From Flemingiibacterium sp964430755 (lineage in GTDB: Bacteria; Bacillota; Clostridia; Oscillospirales; CAG-272), in NCBI GenBank assembly GCA_964430755.1, contig CAYSFT010000003.1, positions 1 to 64,000 on the forward strand: a DNA stretch of 64,000 bases, in the 5' to 3' direction. Positions 9,386-18,498 of this stretch are shown here, one piece after another (position 1 is the stretch's first letter; each line of letters starts with the position of its first letter). The position numbers and the translations under genes are program-made. The notes beneath the pieces are model-generated. The model saw only the letters and a list, made by a program, of their open reading frames with translations. It searched no databases and was not told the origin of the DNA.

Positions 9386-9408
9386 TCATACTTTTTTCGC
9401 AATTGCAA
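9380..9408 (-). promoter_or_regulatory. Sigma-A promoter of the hydrogenase-maturation operon
   Basis: On the minus strand, -35 TTGCAA (9408-9403), a 17-base spacer and -10 TATAAT (9385-9380). It stands about 135 bases before the first start codon, upstream of the structured leader. Confidence 0.75.
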
Positions 9409-9510
9409 TAGGCTGCGGTGAATTTTACTGCGATTTTACAAAATACGCTCCTCATCCGTCAAATTTGCAAAGCAATTATTTTAGACTTTAGGCGTCCTCA
9501 CCGCGTAGGT

Positions 9511-9662
9511 TGCCCTCATCCGGTTTTCGCCCAAAATGCGAAAACCACCTTCCCCCAAGGGAAGGCTATAAAGTTGATTTATGCACCGGTACAACACAAT
9601 TCTTACTCAAAGGCTTCTCCCGGGAGAAGCTGTCGCGCCTACGGCGTGACTGATGAGGGCAC
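9511..9662. repeat. Palindromic dispersed repeat element with 10-bp terminal inverted repeats
   Basis: A 152-base non-coding element bounded by TGCCCTCATC (9511-9520) and its exact inverse GATGAGGGCA (9653-9662). Inside are three further hairpins: GGTTTTCGC/GCGAAAACC, CCTTCCC/GGGAAGG and the palindrome CTTCTCCCGGGAGAAG, plus GTCGCGCCTACGGCGTGAC at the right end. This layout is that of small dispersed palindromic or MITE-like elements known from many Clostridia. A diverged relative lies at 42902-43045. No open frame and no transposase are seen. Confidence 0.7.
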
Positions 9663-9670
9663 CACTGCTA

Positions 9671-9708
9671 AAAAAGGAGCTGACTCAAAATGTAATGAGC
9701 CAACTCCC
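9671..9708 (-). terminator. Intrinsic terminator of the arginine operon after argF
   Basis: On the minus strand a 12-bp stem with two G-U pairs (GGAGTTGGCTCA with TGAGTCAGCTCC) is followed by TTTTTT, 10 bases beyond the argF stop. Confidence 0.88.
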
Positions 9709-9717
9709 TAAAATCTC

Positions 9718-10632
9718 TTATTTCTTCTGCATTAACTTAACCATAACAGCCTTTTGTGCATGGAGACGGTTCTCCGCTTCCTCGAAGATCTCATTTGCGT
9801 GAGCCTCGAATACCTTTGCGGTGATCTCCTCTTCACGATGAGCCGGCAGACAGTGCTGTACCATCGCATCCTTTGCCGCAACGTCCATTACCTCGTCGTT
9901 GATCTGATAGCCCTTGAACGCGATCTTACGCTTTTCTGCTTCGCCCTCCTGTCCCATTGATGCCCATACGTCGGTAAAGAGTACGTCAGCGCCCTTTGCA
10001 GCTTCAAGCACGTTATCGGTAAGCTTGAATGCTTCCCCGTAAGGCTTAGCGAAATCGAGAACCTGTGCATCTGGGTGATATCCCTCGGGACAAGCCACGG
10101 AAACGTTCATGCCAACGGTAAGACCGCCGACAATGAGCGAGTTTGCCATATTGTTGCCGTCGCCGATATAACACATCTTAAGTCCGTCAAAGCCACCCTT
10201 GAACTCACGGATAGTCTGAAGGTCCGCAAGCACCTGGCAAGGATGACAGTAGTCGGTAAGACCGTTGATTATCGGTATACTTGCATACTCGGCAAGATCC
10301 TCAACCTCTTTCTGTGCAAAGGTACGGATCATGATACCGTCAAGGTAACGCGAAAGCACACGTGCGGTGTCCTCAACCGGCTCGCCGCGTCCGATCTGGA
10401 GATCACGCGATGAGAGGAAAAGCGCCTGACCGCCGAGCTGATACATACCTGTTTCAAACGAAACACGGGTTCTTGTCGATGCCTTCTGGAAGATCATACC
10501 GAGAGTCTGACCGGCAAGATGCTTGTGTGCGATACCGTTTTTGGTCTCGTACTTAAGCTGCATTGCAAGGTTTAATATATCAATAATTTCCTCTTTACTG
10601 AGGTCTGCCATTTTTAAAAGATCATTCATCAT
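9718..10632 (-). CDS. argF: Ornithine carbamoyltransferase
   Basis: Makes citrulline from ornithine and carbamoyl phosphate in the cytoplasm, step six of arginine synthesis. The carbamoyl-phosphate motif STRTR is at residues 52-56, HPCQVLAD lies near 140, and the ornithine/catalytic motif HCLPAHR near 260. The 304-residue length is normal. It is the last gene of the arg operon, 21 bases after argD, and a terminator follows. An arcB-type catabolic role is unlikely because all neighbours are biosynthetic and no arcA or arcC is seen. Confidence 0.96.
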   Translation of the reverse strand: MMNDLLKMADLSKEEIIDILNLAMQLKYETKNGIAHKHLAGQTLGMIFQKASTRTRVSFETGMYQLGGQALFLSSRDLQIGRGEPVEDTARVLSRYLDGIMIRTFAQKEVEDLAEYASIPIINGLTDYCHPCQVLADLQTIREFKGGFDGLKMCYIGDGNNMANSLIVGGLTVGMNVSVACPEGYHPDAQVLDFAKPYGEAFKLTDNVLEAAKGADVLFTDVWASMGQEGEAEKRKIAFKGYQINDEVMDVAAKDAMVQHCLPAHREEEITAKVFEAHANEIFEEAENRLHAQKAVMVKLMQKK

Positions 10633-10653
10633 AATTATATATTCCTTTCGATG

Positions 10654-11832
10654 TTATTTTAATACGGAAGCTAAGATTTCAACGCCTCTGTCGATCTCAT
10701 CGTAAGAGATTGTGAGCGGCGGAAGAAGTCTTATAACGTCCTTGCCTGCCGTGAGAACAAGAAGTCCCGCATCGGCACAAGCGTGAAGATAATCCTTTGG
10801 ACTTCCCTCAACAACAAAGCCGATCATCATGCCGCGTCCGCGTACAGCCTTGACCTTTGACGGTGACTTCGCCATAACGCTGTCGATTATATACTGTCCC
10901 TTTTTCGTAACCTCTGCCAAAAATTCGGGAGCGGATACACGTGAAACAACCTCGACCGCGCCTGCCGTAACAACGGGATTTGCACCGAATGTTGAGCCGT
11001 GGAGTCCTGCACCAAGTGTCGCTTCGCATTTTTCACCTGCAATAAACGCGCCGATCGGAAGTCCGCCGCCGAGTCCTTTTGCAAGTGTTACAATATCAGG
11101 CTTAACACCGAAATGCTCAAAGCCGAACATTTTTCCGGTACGTCCAACACCTGTCTGCACTTCATCAAAAACGAGAAGCACGTCACGCTCATCGCAAAGT
11201 GCACGAAGCTCCTTTGCATAATTTTCATCAATCAGATTAACGCCGCCTTCACCCTGGATAGGCTCAGCGATCACCGCACAAACGTCAGCTGTCATAGCCT
11301 CACGCATCGCGGCGATATCGTTTGCGCTGACATATTTGAATCCCTCGGTAAAGGGATAAAAATACTGATGGAATACATCCTGTCCGGTTGCCGCAAGGGT
11401 TGTTACGGTACGGCCATGGAAAGAGTTTTGAAGCGTGATAATCGTTGCTCTGCCCTCGCCGTATTTATCGAGCGAATATTTACGGGCAAGCTTTATCGCG
11501 CCCTCGTTTGCTTCCGCGCCGGAGTTTCCGAAAAATACACGCTTCATTCCGGAAAGATTCACAAGCTGTTCTGCGAGCTTTCCTGCAGATTCACTGTAAA
11601 AATAGTTGCACATATGCTGGAGACTGTGCAGCTGTGCTTCAACGGCTTTTGTCCAGCCATCGTCACACCAACCGAGCGAGTTTACGCCAATACCACTGGT
11701 GAAATCGATGTATGTTTTTCCGTCGGCATCAACCATAGTCGCATTTTTTCCCGAAACGGGAGCGATATGAAGTCTGCCGTAGGTCTGCATTATATTTTCA
11801 TGGTCAAGCGCCATGATTTCGTTTGTATTCAT
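10654..11832 (-). CDS. argD: Acetylornithine aminotransferase
   Basis: PLP enzyme that transaminates N-acetylglutamate semialdehyde to N-acetylornithine. It shows the class III aminotransferase signs SGAEANEGAIKLARKY (near 100), the Asp of FDEVQTGVGRTGK, and the PLP lysine in LAKGLGGGLPIGAF (near 250). The frame opens with a TTG at 11844; the ATG at 11832 (MNTNEIM) is preferred because GAGG stands upstream and the gene then begins 8 bases after argB. Length 392 residues, normal for ArgD. Confidence 0.95.
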   Translation of the reverse strand: MNTNEIMALDHENIMQTYGRLHIAPVSGKNATMVDADGKTYIDFTSGIGVNSLGWCDDGWTKAVEAQLHSLQHMCNYFYSESAGKLAEQLVNLSGMKRVFFGNSGAEANEGAIKLARKYSLDKYGEGRATIITLQNSFHGRTVTTLAATGQDVFHQYFYPFTEGFKYVSANDIAAMREAMTADVCAVIAEPIQGEGGVNLIDENYAKELRALCDERDVLLVFDEVQTGVGRTGKMFGFEHFGVKPDIVTLAKGLGGGLPIGAFIAGEKCEATLGAGLHGSTFGANPVVTAGAVEVVSRVSAPEFLAEVTKKGQYIIDSVMAKSPSKVKAVRGRGMMIGFVVEGSPKDYLHACADAGLLVLTAGKDVIRLLPPLTISYDEIDRGVEILASVLK

Positions 11833-11840
11833 TTTTAACC

Positions 11841-12704
11841 TCAATTCTTGAACAGCGTACCGATACCCTCATCGGAAAGCATTTCTATAAGTATCGAATG
11901 TGCGATACGTCCGTCGAGAATAACAGTGTGCGCGATACCGCCCTTGACTGCATCAACACAGCACTGCACCTTCGGAATCATGCCGCCGCTGATAACGCCC
12001 TCATCAATAAGTGTCTGAACCTCGTCAAGACGTACCTCGGGAATGAGGGTGTCCTCGTCCTTAACGTCGCGCATAAGTCCGCGTGTGTCGGTAAGCAGAA
12101 GCAGGTTAGATGCACCGAGTGCAATCGCTATCTTGCAAGCCGCAGTATCAGCGTTGATATTGTAAACGGGGCTGTCATCGTCACCGAGTGCAACCGTCGA
12201 AACAACAGGTATATAGCCTTTATCAATGTTATCTTTAATAATTGAAGTATCAACCTCGTAGATCTCGCCGACATTACCGTAATCAGCATCGCCTTCGAGC
12301 TTGTGAGCCTTGATCATACCGCCGTCAATTCCGCAAAGGCCGACAGCCTTGCCGCCGATACGCTCGATTTTATTAACAAGATCCTTGTTTGTCTTGCCTG
12401 CGAGCACCATCTGAACAATCTCGATGGTTTCGTCATCGGTGTAACGCAGACCGTTGATAAACTTCGATTCCTTGCCGACGCGCTTTAACATATCGGAAAT
12501 CTCGGGACCGCCGCCATGAACGAGCACGACATTGATTCCAACAAGGGTAAGAAGCACAAGGTCGGAAATAACCGCTTCCTTGAGTCCCTCATTGATCATC
12601 GCGTTGCCGCCGTATTTAACAACTACCGTCTTACCGGTATATTTCTGAATATAAGGCAATGCCTGAGTGAGGACTGTTGCCTTGTCCATATTTGAAAGAA
12701 ACAT
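11841..12704 (-). CDS. argB: Acetylglutamate kinase
   Basis: Phosphorylates N-acetylglutamate, the second step of arginine synthesis. It has the amino-acid kinase fold signs VVKYGGNAM near residue 30, VHGGGPEIS near 63, and the C-terminal INADTAACKIAIALGA and SGGMIPKV segments. At 287 residues it is typical. The N-terminal extension (MFLSNMDKATVLTQALPYIQKY) resembles that of the arginine-inhibited hexameric type, but whether this enzyme is feedback regulated cannot be told from sequence alone. It lies 18 bases after argJ. Confidence 0.96.
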   Translation of the reverse strand: MFLSNMDKATVLTQALPYIQKYTGKTVVVKYGGNAMINEGLKEAVISDLVLLTLVGINVVLVHGGGPEISDMLKRVGKESKFINGLRYTDDETIEIVQMVLAGKTNKDLVNKIERIGGKAVGLCGIDGGMIKAHKLEGDADYGNVGEIYEVDTSIIKDNIDKGYIPVVSTVALGDDDSPVYNINADTAACKIAIALGASNLLLLTDTRGLMRDVKDEDTLIPEVRLDEVQTLIDEGVISGGMIPKVQCCVDAVKGGIAHTVILDGRIAHSILIEMLSDEGIGTLFKN

Positions 12705-12722
12705 AATAATTCTCCTCTAACC

Positions 12723-13955
12723 TTATGATCTGTAATCGCCGTTTATACGTACATATTCATACGAAAGATCGCAGCCCCATGCAGTGGCGCTGGTGTCGCC
12801 CGACTTCATATCAACATCAATCGTAAGATGACGGCGAACAAGAATTGCCTTTGCAAGCTCCTCGGAGAAATCAACTCCGCGTCCGTTTTCACAAACAAGT
12901 ATCTCTCCCGCACTGCTCTTAAACTTAACGTCGATCTTATCAGTGTCAATATCAACGCCTGCATAACCGAGCGCACAGAGAATGCGTCCCCAGTTAGCGT
13001 CCGCGCCGAACATTGCGGTTTTTACGAGTGAAGAAGAAATAACCGACTTTGCAAGTGTTCTCGCGCCATCCTTGTCAGTGAAATTGCGTACACGGCACTC
13101 AAGCAGCTTTGTTGCACCCTCACCGTCGGAAGCAATAGACATCGCAAGACGCTTACATATAGCCGCAAGACCTGCCTTGAATGCTTCAAAATCTTCGCCG
13201 GGTGCAGTGATCTCTGCGTTTCCTGCCTTACCCGAAGCCATAACGGTTACCATATCGTTTGTCGAGGTGTCGCCGTCAACACTAACCATGTTAAAGGTAT
13301 CCTTGATAACATCGGAAAGTGCGCACCGGAGCATTTCGGATGAAACTGCCGCGTCGGTTGTTATAAAGCAAAGCATCGTCGCCATATTGGGACGGATCAT
13401 GCCCGAGCCCTTGCAGATGCCGCCGAGGTGTACAGTCTTACCGCCGACTGTCAGCTCATATGCGTACTCTTTCTTCTTTGTGTCGGTCGTCATAATAGCG
13501 CAAGCCGCATTGTTTGAAGCTTCGATGCCGTAGTCGAGAGCATCAATGAGCATCGGTATACCCTTTTCAATCGGCTCGATAGGAAGCGGAACGCCGATAA
13601 CGCCCGTGGAAGCAACGATAATGTCGTCAGCATCAATTCCGAGAGCCTTTGCAAGCATATCGCAGGTGGCGTTTGCCTTATCGTAACCGTCAGTGTTGCA
13701 GGTGTTAGCGTTACCGCTGTTGCAGATAACTGCACGTGCCTTACCGTTTGCAAGATGCGCGCGTGTCACTCCAACGGGAGCCGCGAAAACCTTATTTGTA
13801 GTGTAAACGCCTGCCGCAGTGCAAACATCGTCTGCAACAATAAGCGCAAGGTCAAGTTTATTCTTGTTTTTGCGAAAACCTGCGTGAACGCCTGCTGCCT
13901 TAAAGCCTGCCGCCGCGCAGATACCGCCGTCAATGGCTGTAATATTGTATTCCAT
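12723..13955 (-). CDS. argJ: Glutamate N-acetyltransferase / ornithine acetyltransferase
   Basis: Transfers acetyl from N-acetylornithine to glutamate, recycling the acetyl group. It is autocatalytically cleaved into alpha and beta chains before the Thr of the ATML motif, seen here in MIRPNMATMLCFITTDA. The GSGMI oxyanion block precedes it. The length of 410 residues is normal. With argJ present a separate argA or argE is not needed, and none is seen. Whether it also uses acetyl-CoA (bifunctional type) is not readable from the sequence. Confidence 0.96.
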   Translation of the reverse strand: MEYNITAIDGGICAAAGFKAAGVHAGFRKNKNKLDLALIVADDVCTAAGVYTTNKVFAAPVGVTRAHLANGKARAVICNSGNANTCNTDGYDKANATCDMLAKALGIDADDIIVASTGVIGVPLPIEPIEKGIPMLIDALDYGIEASNNAACAIMTTDTKKKEYAYELTVGGKTVHLGGICKGSGMIRPNMATMLCFITTDAAVSSEMLRCALSDVIKDTFNMVSVDGDTSTNDMVTVMASGKAGNAEITAPGEDFEAFKAGLAAICKRLAMSIASDGEGATKLLECRVRNFTDKDGARTLAKSVISSSLVKTAMFGADANWGRILCALGYAGVDIDTDKIDVKFKSSAGEILVCENGRGVDFSEELAKAILVRRHLTIDVDMKSGDTSATAWGCDLSYEYVRINGDYRS

Positions 13956-13973
13956 ATTTTTAAATCCTTTCTG

Positions 13974-14696
13974 TCAGATAAGTCCGCCGTCTATGCCGAG
14001 AATTTGTCCCGTTACATATGAGGCACTTGCGAGAAAATATATACATTCCGCCACTTCACGCGGTGTACCCATACGGCACATCGGAACATCCTCGCAGAAC
14101 GCCGCCAGATCCTCGGGTGAAACATTTTTATTCATATCGGTGTCAATAACTCCGGGAGCAACACAGTTCACTCGAACGCCCGACGGAGCAACCTCTTTTG
14201 CAAGTGCCCTTGTGAAGCCGATTATCGCCGCTTTTGAGGTTGAATACTGCACCTCACATGATGCTCCGACCTGTCCCCATATTGAGGAGACATTGACAAT
14301 ACTTCCCTTGTGTTCACGAAGCATATACGGCAGCGCATAGCGCGTGCAATCCATCGTGCCGTAAAGATTCACGTCAAAGAGTCTGCGCTCACGTTCAATT
14401 GAAAGCTCACCGAAAAGCGTCATTTCATCAATCGCCGCATTATTTATAAGTGCATTGAGTTTGCCGTCAAACGATACCGCAAAGTCAACAAGTGCCTTAC
14501 ATTCATCGCTCTTTCCGACGTCAGCCTTGAATATATGTGCTTCTCCGCCCTTTTGATTTATCAGAGCCGCAAGCTCATTCGCCGCCGACTCGGAACTGTT
14601 GTAATTGATGATAACACGCCATCCGCGCTCACCGAAATACTCAGCTGTGGCACGTCCGATTCCGCGTGACGCTCCTGTTATGAGAACGGTCTGCAT
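13974..14696 (-). CDS. Short-chain dehydrogenase/reductase (FabG-like) inside the arg operon
   Basis: A classical SDR of 240 residues. The NAD(P)-binding TGASRGIG is at 7-14, NNAA at 85-88, and the catalytic Ser138, Tyr151 and Lys155 (YSTSK) are all present, so it should be active. It resembles 3-oxoacyl-ACP reductases, but the substrate is unknown and no fatty-acid genes are near. It sits between argC (2-base gap) and argJ (18-base gap), tightly enough to be translated from the arg mRNA. No step of arginine synthesis needs an extra SDR, so the placement is odd. Confidence 0.88.
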   Translation of the reverse strand: MQTVLITGASRGIGRATAEYFGERGWRVIINYNSSESAANELAALINQKGGEAHIFKADVGKSDECKALVDFAVSFDGKLNALINNAAIDEMTLFGELSIERERRLFDVNLYGTMDCTRYALPYMLREHKGSIVNVSSIWGQVGASCEVQYSTSKAAIIGFTRALAKEVAPSGVRVNCVAPGVIDTDMNKNVSPEDLAAFCEDVPMCRMGTPREVAECIYFLASASYVTGQILGIDGGLI

Positions 14697-14698
14697 GA

Positions 14699-15742
14699 TT
14701 AGAACGCAGGCGGAACCATTGTAAGTCCCGTTGCTTCGGGAAGTCCGAAGCGGATGTTCATATTCTGAATCGCCTGACCTGCCGCGCCCTTGACCATATT
14801 GTCGATGCAGGAAGAAATTATCAGTGTATCGCAGTGGTCGTCACGGTGAAGCGAGATATCGCACATATTCGACATACGAACATTTTTAATGTTAGCATAC
14901 GCGCCTGCTTTTTCGATGCGTACAAAACGCTCATCCTTGTAAGCATCACGCCAGATTGCGTCTATCTGCTCGGCGGTGAGTGCCTTACCCTTTTCGTTAA
15001 GGGTTGCATATATAGTAGATTCAATACCACGGTTCGCAGGAAGAAGATGCGGCACAAATGTAACCTTCACAGCCTCGCCCGAAAGCTCGGAGAGTGTCTG
15101 CTCGATCTCGGGAGTGTGACGGTGTGCGCCTGCCTTATATGCGGCAAACGCTTCGTTCGTGTCGGGATAATGTGTACCCTGCGTAAGTCCGCGTCCTGCG
15201 CCTGTAACGCCCGATTTTGAGTCGATTATGATATGTGAAAGATCAATGATGCCTGCCTTTATCGCCGGCATAAGCGCAAGCGATATCGAGGTGGGATAAC
15301 ATCCGGGATTACCGATTATCGGCGCATCCTTGATCTCGTTGCGGTGAAGCTCGGGAATACAGTAAACCGCCTTTTCGTGAAGCTCGGGATGCTTGTATTC
15401 CTTGCCGTACCACTTATTATAGTCAGCCTCGTTGTGTAAACGGAAGTCAGCACCAAGGTCGATAAGAACTGCGCCTGCATCCTTACATTTGAGTGCCATT
15501 TCCTCTGAAACGCCGTGAGGAACGGAAGCGAAAACCACGTCACAGCGCGGAATTATCGCATCAACGCTCTCAAGCGTCATCGGGAGAACTTCTTTTAAAT
15601 TGGGATATATATCATCAATTCTCTGTCCCTCGTAAGATACAGACGAAACCGCCTCTATCTTCACCTCGGGATGATTTACGAGCAAACGTGCAAGCTCCGC
15701 ACCTGCGTAACCCGTCGCGCCGATTATTCCGACTTTAATCAT
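14699..15742 (-). CDS. argC: N-acetyl-gamma-glutamyl-phosphate reductase
   Basis: NADPH-dependent reduction of N-acetylglutamyl phosphate to the semialdehyde. The Rossmann motif GIIGATGYAGAEL is at the N-terminus, and the catalytic Cys148 lies in GNPGCYPTS. At 347 residues it is the usual type 1 enzyme. Its ATG overlaps the argH stop by four bases (ATGA), so translation is coupled. Confidence 0.97.
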   Translation of the reverse strand: MIKVGIIGATGYAGAELARLLVNHPEVKIEAVSSVSYEGQRIDDIYPNLKEVLPMTLESVDAIIPRCDVVFASVPHGVSEEMALKCKDAGAVLIDLGADFRLHNEADYNKWYGKEYKHPELHEKAVYCIPELHRNEIKDAPIIGNPGCYPTSISLALMPAIKAGIIDLSHIIIDSKSGVTGAGRGLTQGTHYPDTNEAFAAYKAGAHRHTPEIEQTLSELSGEAVKVTFVPHLLPANRGIESTIYATLNEKGKALTAEQIDAIWRDAYKDERFVRIEKAGAYANIKNVRMSNMCDISLHRDDHCDTLIISSCIDNMVKGAAGQAIQNMNIRFGLPEATGLTMVPPAF

Positions 15743-17118
15743 TTGTTAACCTCCAAAAATTTGTCAACAAGCTCTATCTGATAAAGCACCGATTCCTTTG
15801 CAGGACCGCCGCGTACCTTACGTCCGTTAACGCAGTTCATAAGGTCGATCGCCTCATAAACATCGGATTCAAATATATCGCAGACAGCCTTATATTCGTC
15901 AAGTGAAAGCTCCTCAAGAGTTTTAGAGTTGTCAATACAGTAAGCAACGAGCGTACCCGAAACCTTGTAAGCATCGCGGAACGGCATACCCTTTTTAACA
16001 AGATAGTCCGCGCAGTCGGTTGCATTGATAAAGCCCTGTGCCGCCGCACGGCGAAGTCTGTCTGCACGAACGGTCATCGTTGCGAACATCGAGGTGAACA
16101 CCTCAAGCGAAATGAGAGTGTTGTCAATAGCATCGAAAATTGCTTCCTTATCCTCCTGCATATCCTTGTTGTATGCAAGCGGAAGCGATTTCATCATCGA
16201 ATAAAGCGCCATCATGTCGCCGTACACTCTGCCCGTTTTACCGCGAACAAGCTCGGCAACGTCGGGGTTTTTCTTCTGCGGCATGATCGACGAACCGGTT
16301 GAAAACGCATCATCAAGCTCAATGAAACCGAACTCGGACGAGCACCAAAGAATGATCTCCTCGGAAAAACGGCTCATGTGCATCATAAGCAGCGAAAGGT
16401 CGGACGCAAGCTCAAGCACGAAGTCACGGTCGGAAACGCCGTCGATAGAGTTCTCGGTAACCTTGGGGAAACCAAGCAGCTCGGCAACGCGCTCACGCCT
16501 GATAGGATACGTCGTCGAAGCCAGCGCACCCGAACCGAGCGGCATAACGCTTGTACGACGTTCAGTGTCACAAAGACGATCATAGTCACGCATGAGCATC
16601 TGTGCATACGCAAGAATGTAATGAGCGAACGTGACCGGCTGTGCACGCTGAAGATGTGTGTAGCCTGCCATAACAGTGTCGGTGTGAAGCTTCGCCTTAT
16701 CGCTTATAGCCTCGAGCAGACCGAGTACACGTGCCTTTATCTCTTTTATTTCGTCGAGCAGATACATACGAACATCGAGCGCCACCTGGTCGTTACGGCT
16801 TCGCGCTGTGTGAAGTCGTTTACCGGTGTCACCGATACGGCTTGTAAGTATAGTTTCGATATTCATATGAATATCCTCGGCGTCAATTGAAAATTCGATC
16901 TTACCGTCCTCAATATCGGCGAGGATCTCACGCAGTGCAGCGACTATTTTTTCGGATTCGCTCTTGTCTATAATACCGCACTCACCGAGCATTGTTGCAT
17001 GAGCAATCGAGCCGTTTATGTCCTGGCGGTACATACGTCCGTCAAAGGAAATTGAGGAATTAAAATCGTTAACACGTGAATCGACGTCCTTTTTGAAGCG
17101 TCCTTGCCAAAGTTTCAT
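15739..17118 (-). CDS. argH: Argininosuccinate lyase
   Basis: Splits argininosuccinate into arginine and fumarate, the last step. The fumarase/aspartase signature GSSIMPQKKNPD lies near residue 278, and the N-terminus MKLWQGRF is typical. Length 459 residues, normal. It is the first gene of the argH-argC-SDR-argJ-argB-argD-argF run. Only a weak SD is seen (GAAAGGATG lies too far upstream), and a separate promoter is not clear, so it may depend partly on read-through from argG. Confidence 0.96.
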   Translation of the reverse strand: MKLWQGRFKKDVDSRVNDFNSSISFDGRMYRQDINGSIAHATMLGECGIIDKSESEKIVAALREILADIEDGKIEFSIDAEDIHMNIETILTSRIGDTGKRLHTARSRNDQVALDVRMYLLDEIKEIKARVLGLLEAISDKAKLHTDTVMAGYTHLQRAQPVTFAHYILAYAQMLMRDYDRLCDTERRTSVMPLGSGALASTTYPIRRERVAELLGFPKVTENSIDGVSDRDFVLELASDLSLLMMHMSRFSEEIILWCSSEFGFIELDDAFSTGSSIMPQKKNPDVAELVRGKTGRVYGDMMALYSMMKSLPLAYNKDMQEDKEAIFDAIDNTLISLEVFTSMFATMTVRADRLRRAAAQGFINATDCADYLVKKGMPFRDAYKVSGTLVAYCIDNSKTLEELSLDEYKAVCDIFESDVYEAIDLMNCVNGRKVRGGPAKESVLYQIELVDKFLEVNK

Positions 17119-17161
17119 AGGTTATACGGCAGGTTATCCTGCATCCTTTCGTTTGTTATAA

Positions 17162-17201
17162 TAAAAACGTATGCTTGGGAAAAGATAAACCTCTCCCAAG
17201 C
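17162..17201 (-). terminator. Intrinsic terminator between argG and argH
   Basis: On the minus strand GCTTGGGA (17201-17194) pairs with TCCCAAGC (17180-17173); the TTTTT run begins four bases later. It separates argG from the downstream arg operon and may allow partial read-through. Confidence 0.75.
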
Positions 17202-17235
17202 TATGTTGTTTTTGCTGAAAATTTATATTATACGA

Positions 17236-18459
17236 TTATCTCTTTGAATCGAGCTTTGCCTTAACCTTGATCGGCAGACCAAAGAGGTTGATAAAGCCTG
17301 CGGCATCAGCCTGGTTGTAGTCCTCATCCTCACCGAAGGATGCAGTCTGCTCGTCATAGAGGGTGTACGGAGATGTAACGCCTGCGTTGATGATGTTGCC
17401 CTTGTAGAGTTTGAGAGTTACGTCACCGGTAACAGTCTCATTAACCTTGTCAACGAATGCACAGAGTGCCTCACGCAGAGGTGTGAACCACTGACCGTTG
17501 TATGTAAGGTCAGCCATTTTGGGAGCGATCTGTGCCTGCATGAAGTGGAAGGTTTCCTTATCAAGGCAGATGGTTTCGAGAACATTGTGAGCCTTGTAAA
17601 GAATAGTACCTGCAGGAGTTTCGTAAACGCCGCGGCTCTTCATGCCGACAAGACGGTTTTCAACGATGTCGAGAAGTCCGATACCGTTAGCGCCGCCGAT
17701 TTCGTTAAGAGCGGAAACCAGCTCAACTGCGCCCATTTTCTTGCCGTCAAGTGCGGTCGGAATACCCTTTTCAAAGTGAATCTTAACATAAGTGGGCTTA
17801 TCGGGAGCCTGCTCGGGAGAAACGCCGAGCTCAAGGAAGCCTTCCTTGTTGTACTGCGGCTCGTTTGCAGGGGATTCGAGATCCATACCCTCGTGAGAGA
17901 GATGCCAAAGGTTCTTGTCCTTTGAGTAGTTGGTCTCACGGTTTATCTTAAGAGGAATGTTGTGTGCTTCTGCGTAGTCGATCTCCTCGTCACGGGACTT
18001 GATATCCCATTCACGCCAGGGAGCGATGATCGCCATATCAGGAGCAAACGCCTTGATGGTCAGCTCGAAACGAACCTGGTCGTTACCCTTACCGGTACAG
18101 CCGTGACAGATTGCGTCAGCGCCCTCAGCAAGCGCGATTTCAACAAGACGCTTTGCAATGCAGGGACGAGCATGAGAAGTACCGAGCAGATAGTCCTCAT
18201 ACTTTGCGTCAGCCTTAAGGCAGGGCCAGATATAGTTTTCGATGTAATCCTGCTTGAGATCCTCAATATAGAGCTTGGAAGCGCCGGTCTTTATAGCCTT
18301 TTCCTCGAGTCCGTCGAGCTCAGTTCCCTGTCCAACGTCACCCGAAACCGCGATAACCTCGCAGTTGTTATAATTTTCCTTCAGCCACGGAATGATGATA
18401 GATGTATCAAGTCCGCCCGAATATGCAAGAACTACTTTTTTAATGTTTTTCTTATCCAT
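17236..18459 (-). CDS. argG: Argininosuccinate synthase
   Basis: Condenses citrulline and aspartate using ATP. The PP-loop motif AYSGGLDTS is at 12-20, and HGCTGKGNDQVRFE lies near 113. The open frame extends 20 codons upstream, but the start at 18459 (MDKKNIKK) has GAGG seven bases before it and gives the usual 407 residues. It is transcribed apart from the other arg genes, from its own promoter with an ARG box, and is closed by its own terminator. Confidence 0.97.
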   Translation of the reverse strand: MDKKNIKKVVLAYSGGLDTSIIIPWLKENYNNCEVIAVSGDVGQGTELDGLEEKAIKTGASKLYIEDLKQDYIENYIWPCLKADAKYEDYLLGTSHARPCIAKRLVEIALAEGADAICHGCTGKGNDQVRFELTIKAFAPDMAIIAPWREWDIKSRDEEIDYAEAHNIPLKINRETNYSKDKNLWHLSHEGMDLESPANEPQYNKEGFLELGVSPEQAPDKPTYVKIHFEKGIPTALDGKKMGAVELVSALNEIGGANGIGLLDIVENRLVGMKSRGVYETPAGTILYKAHNVLETICLDKETFHFMQAQIAPKMADLTYNGQWFTPLREALCAFVDKVNETVTGDVTLKLYKGNIINAGVTSPYTLYDEQTASFGEDEDYNQADAAGFINLFGLPIKVKAKLDSKR

Positions 18460-18498
18460 GATATGTACCTCGTTTTGTGAATTTTTATTTATGTATAT

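Noticed and set aside
10999..11838. 279-codon open frame on the plus strand
   Set aside because: Antisense to argD with no SD or homology; a shadow frame.
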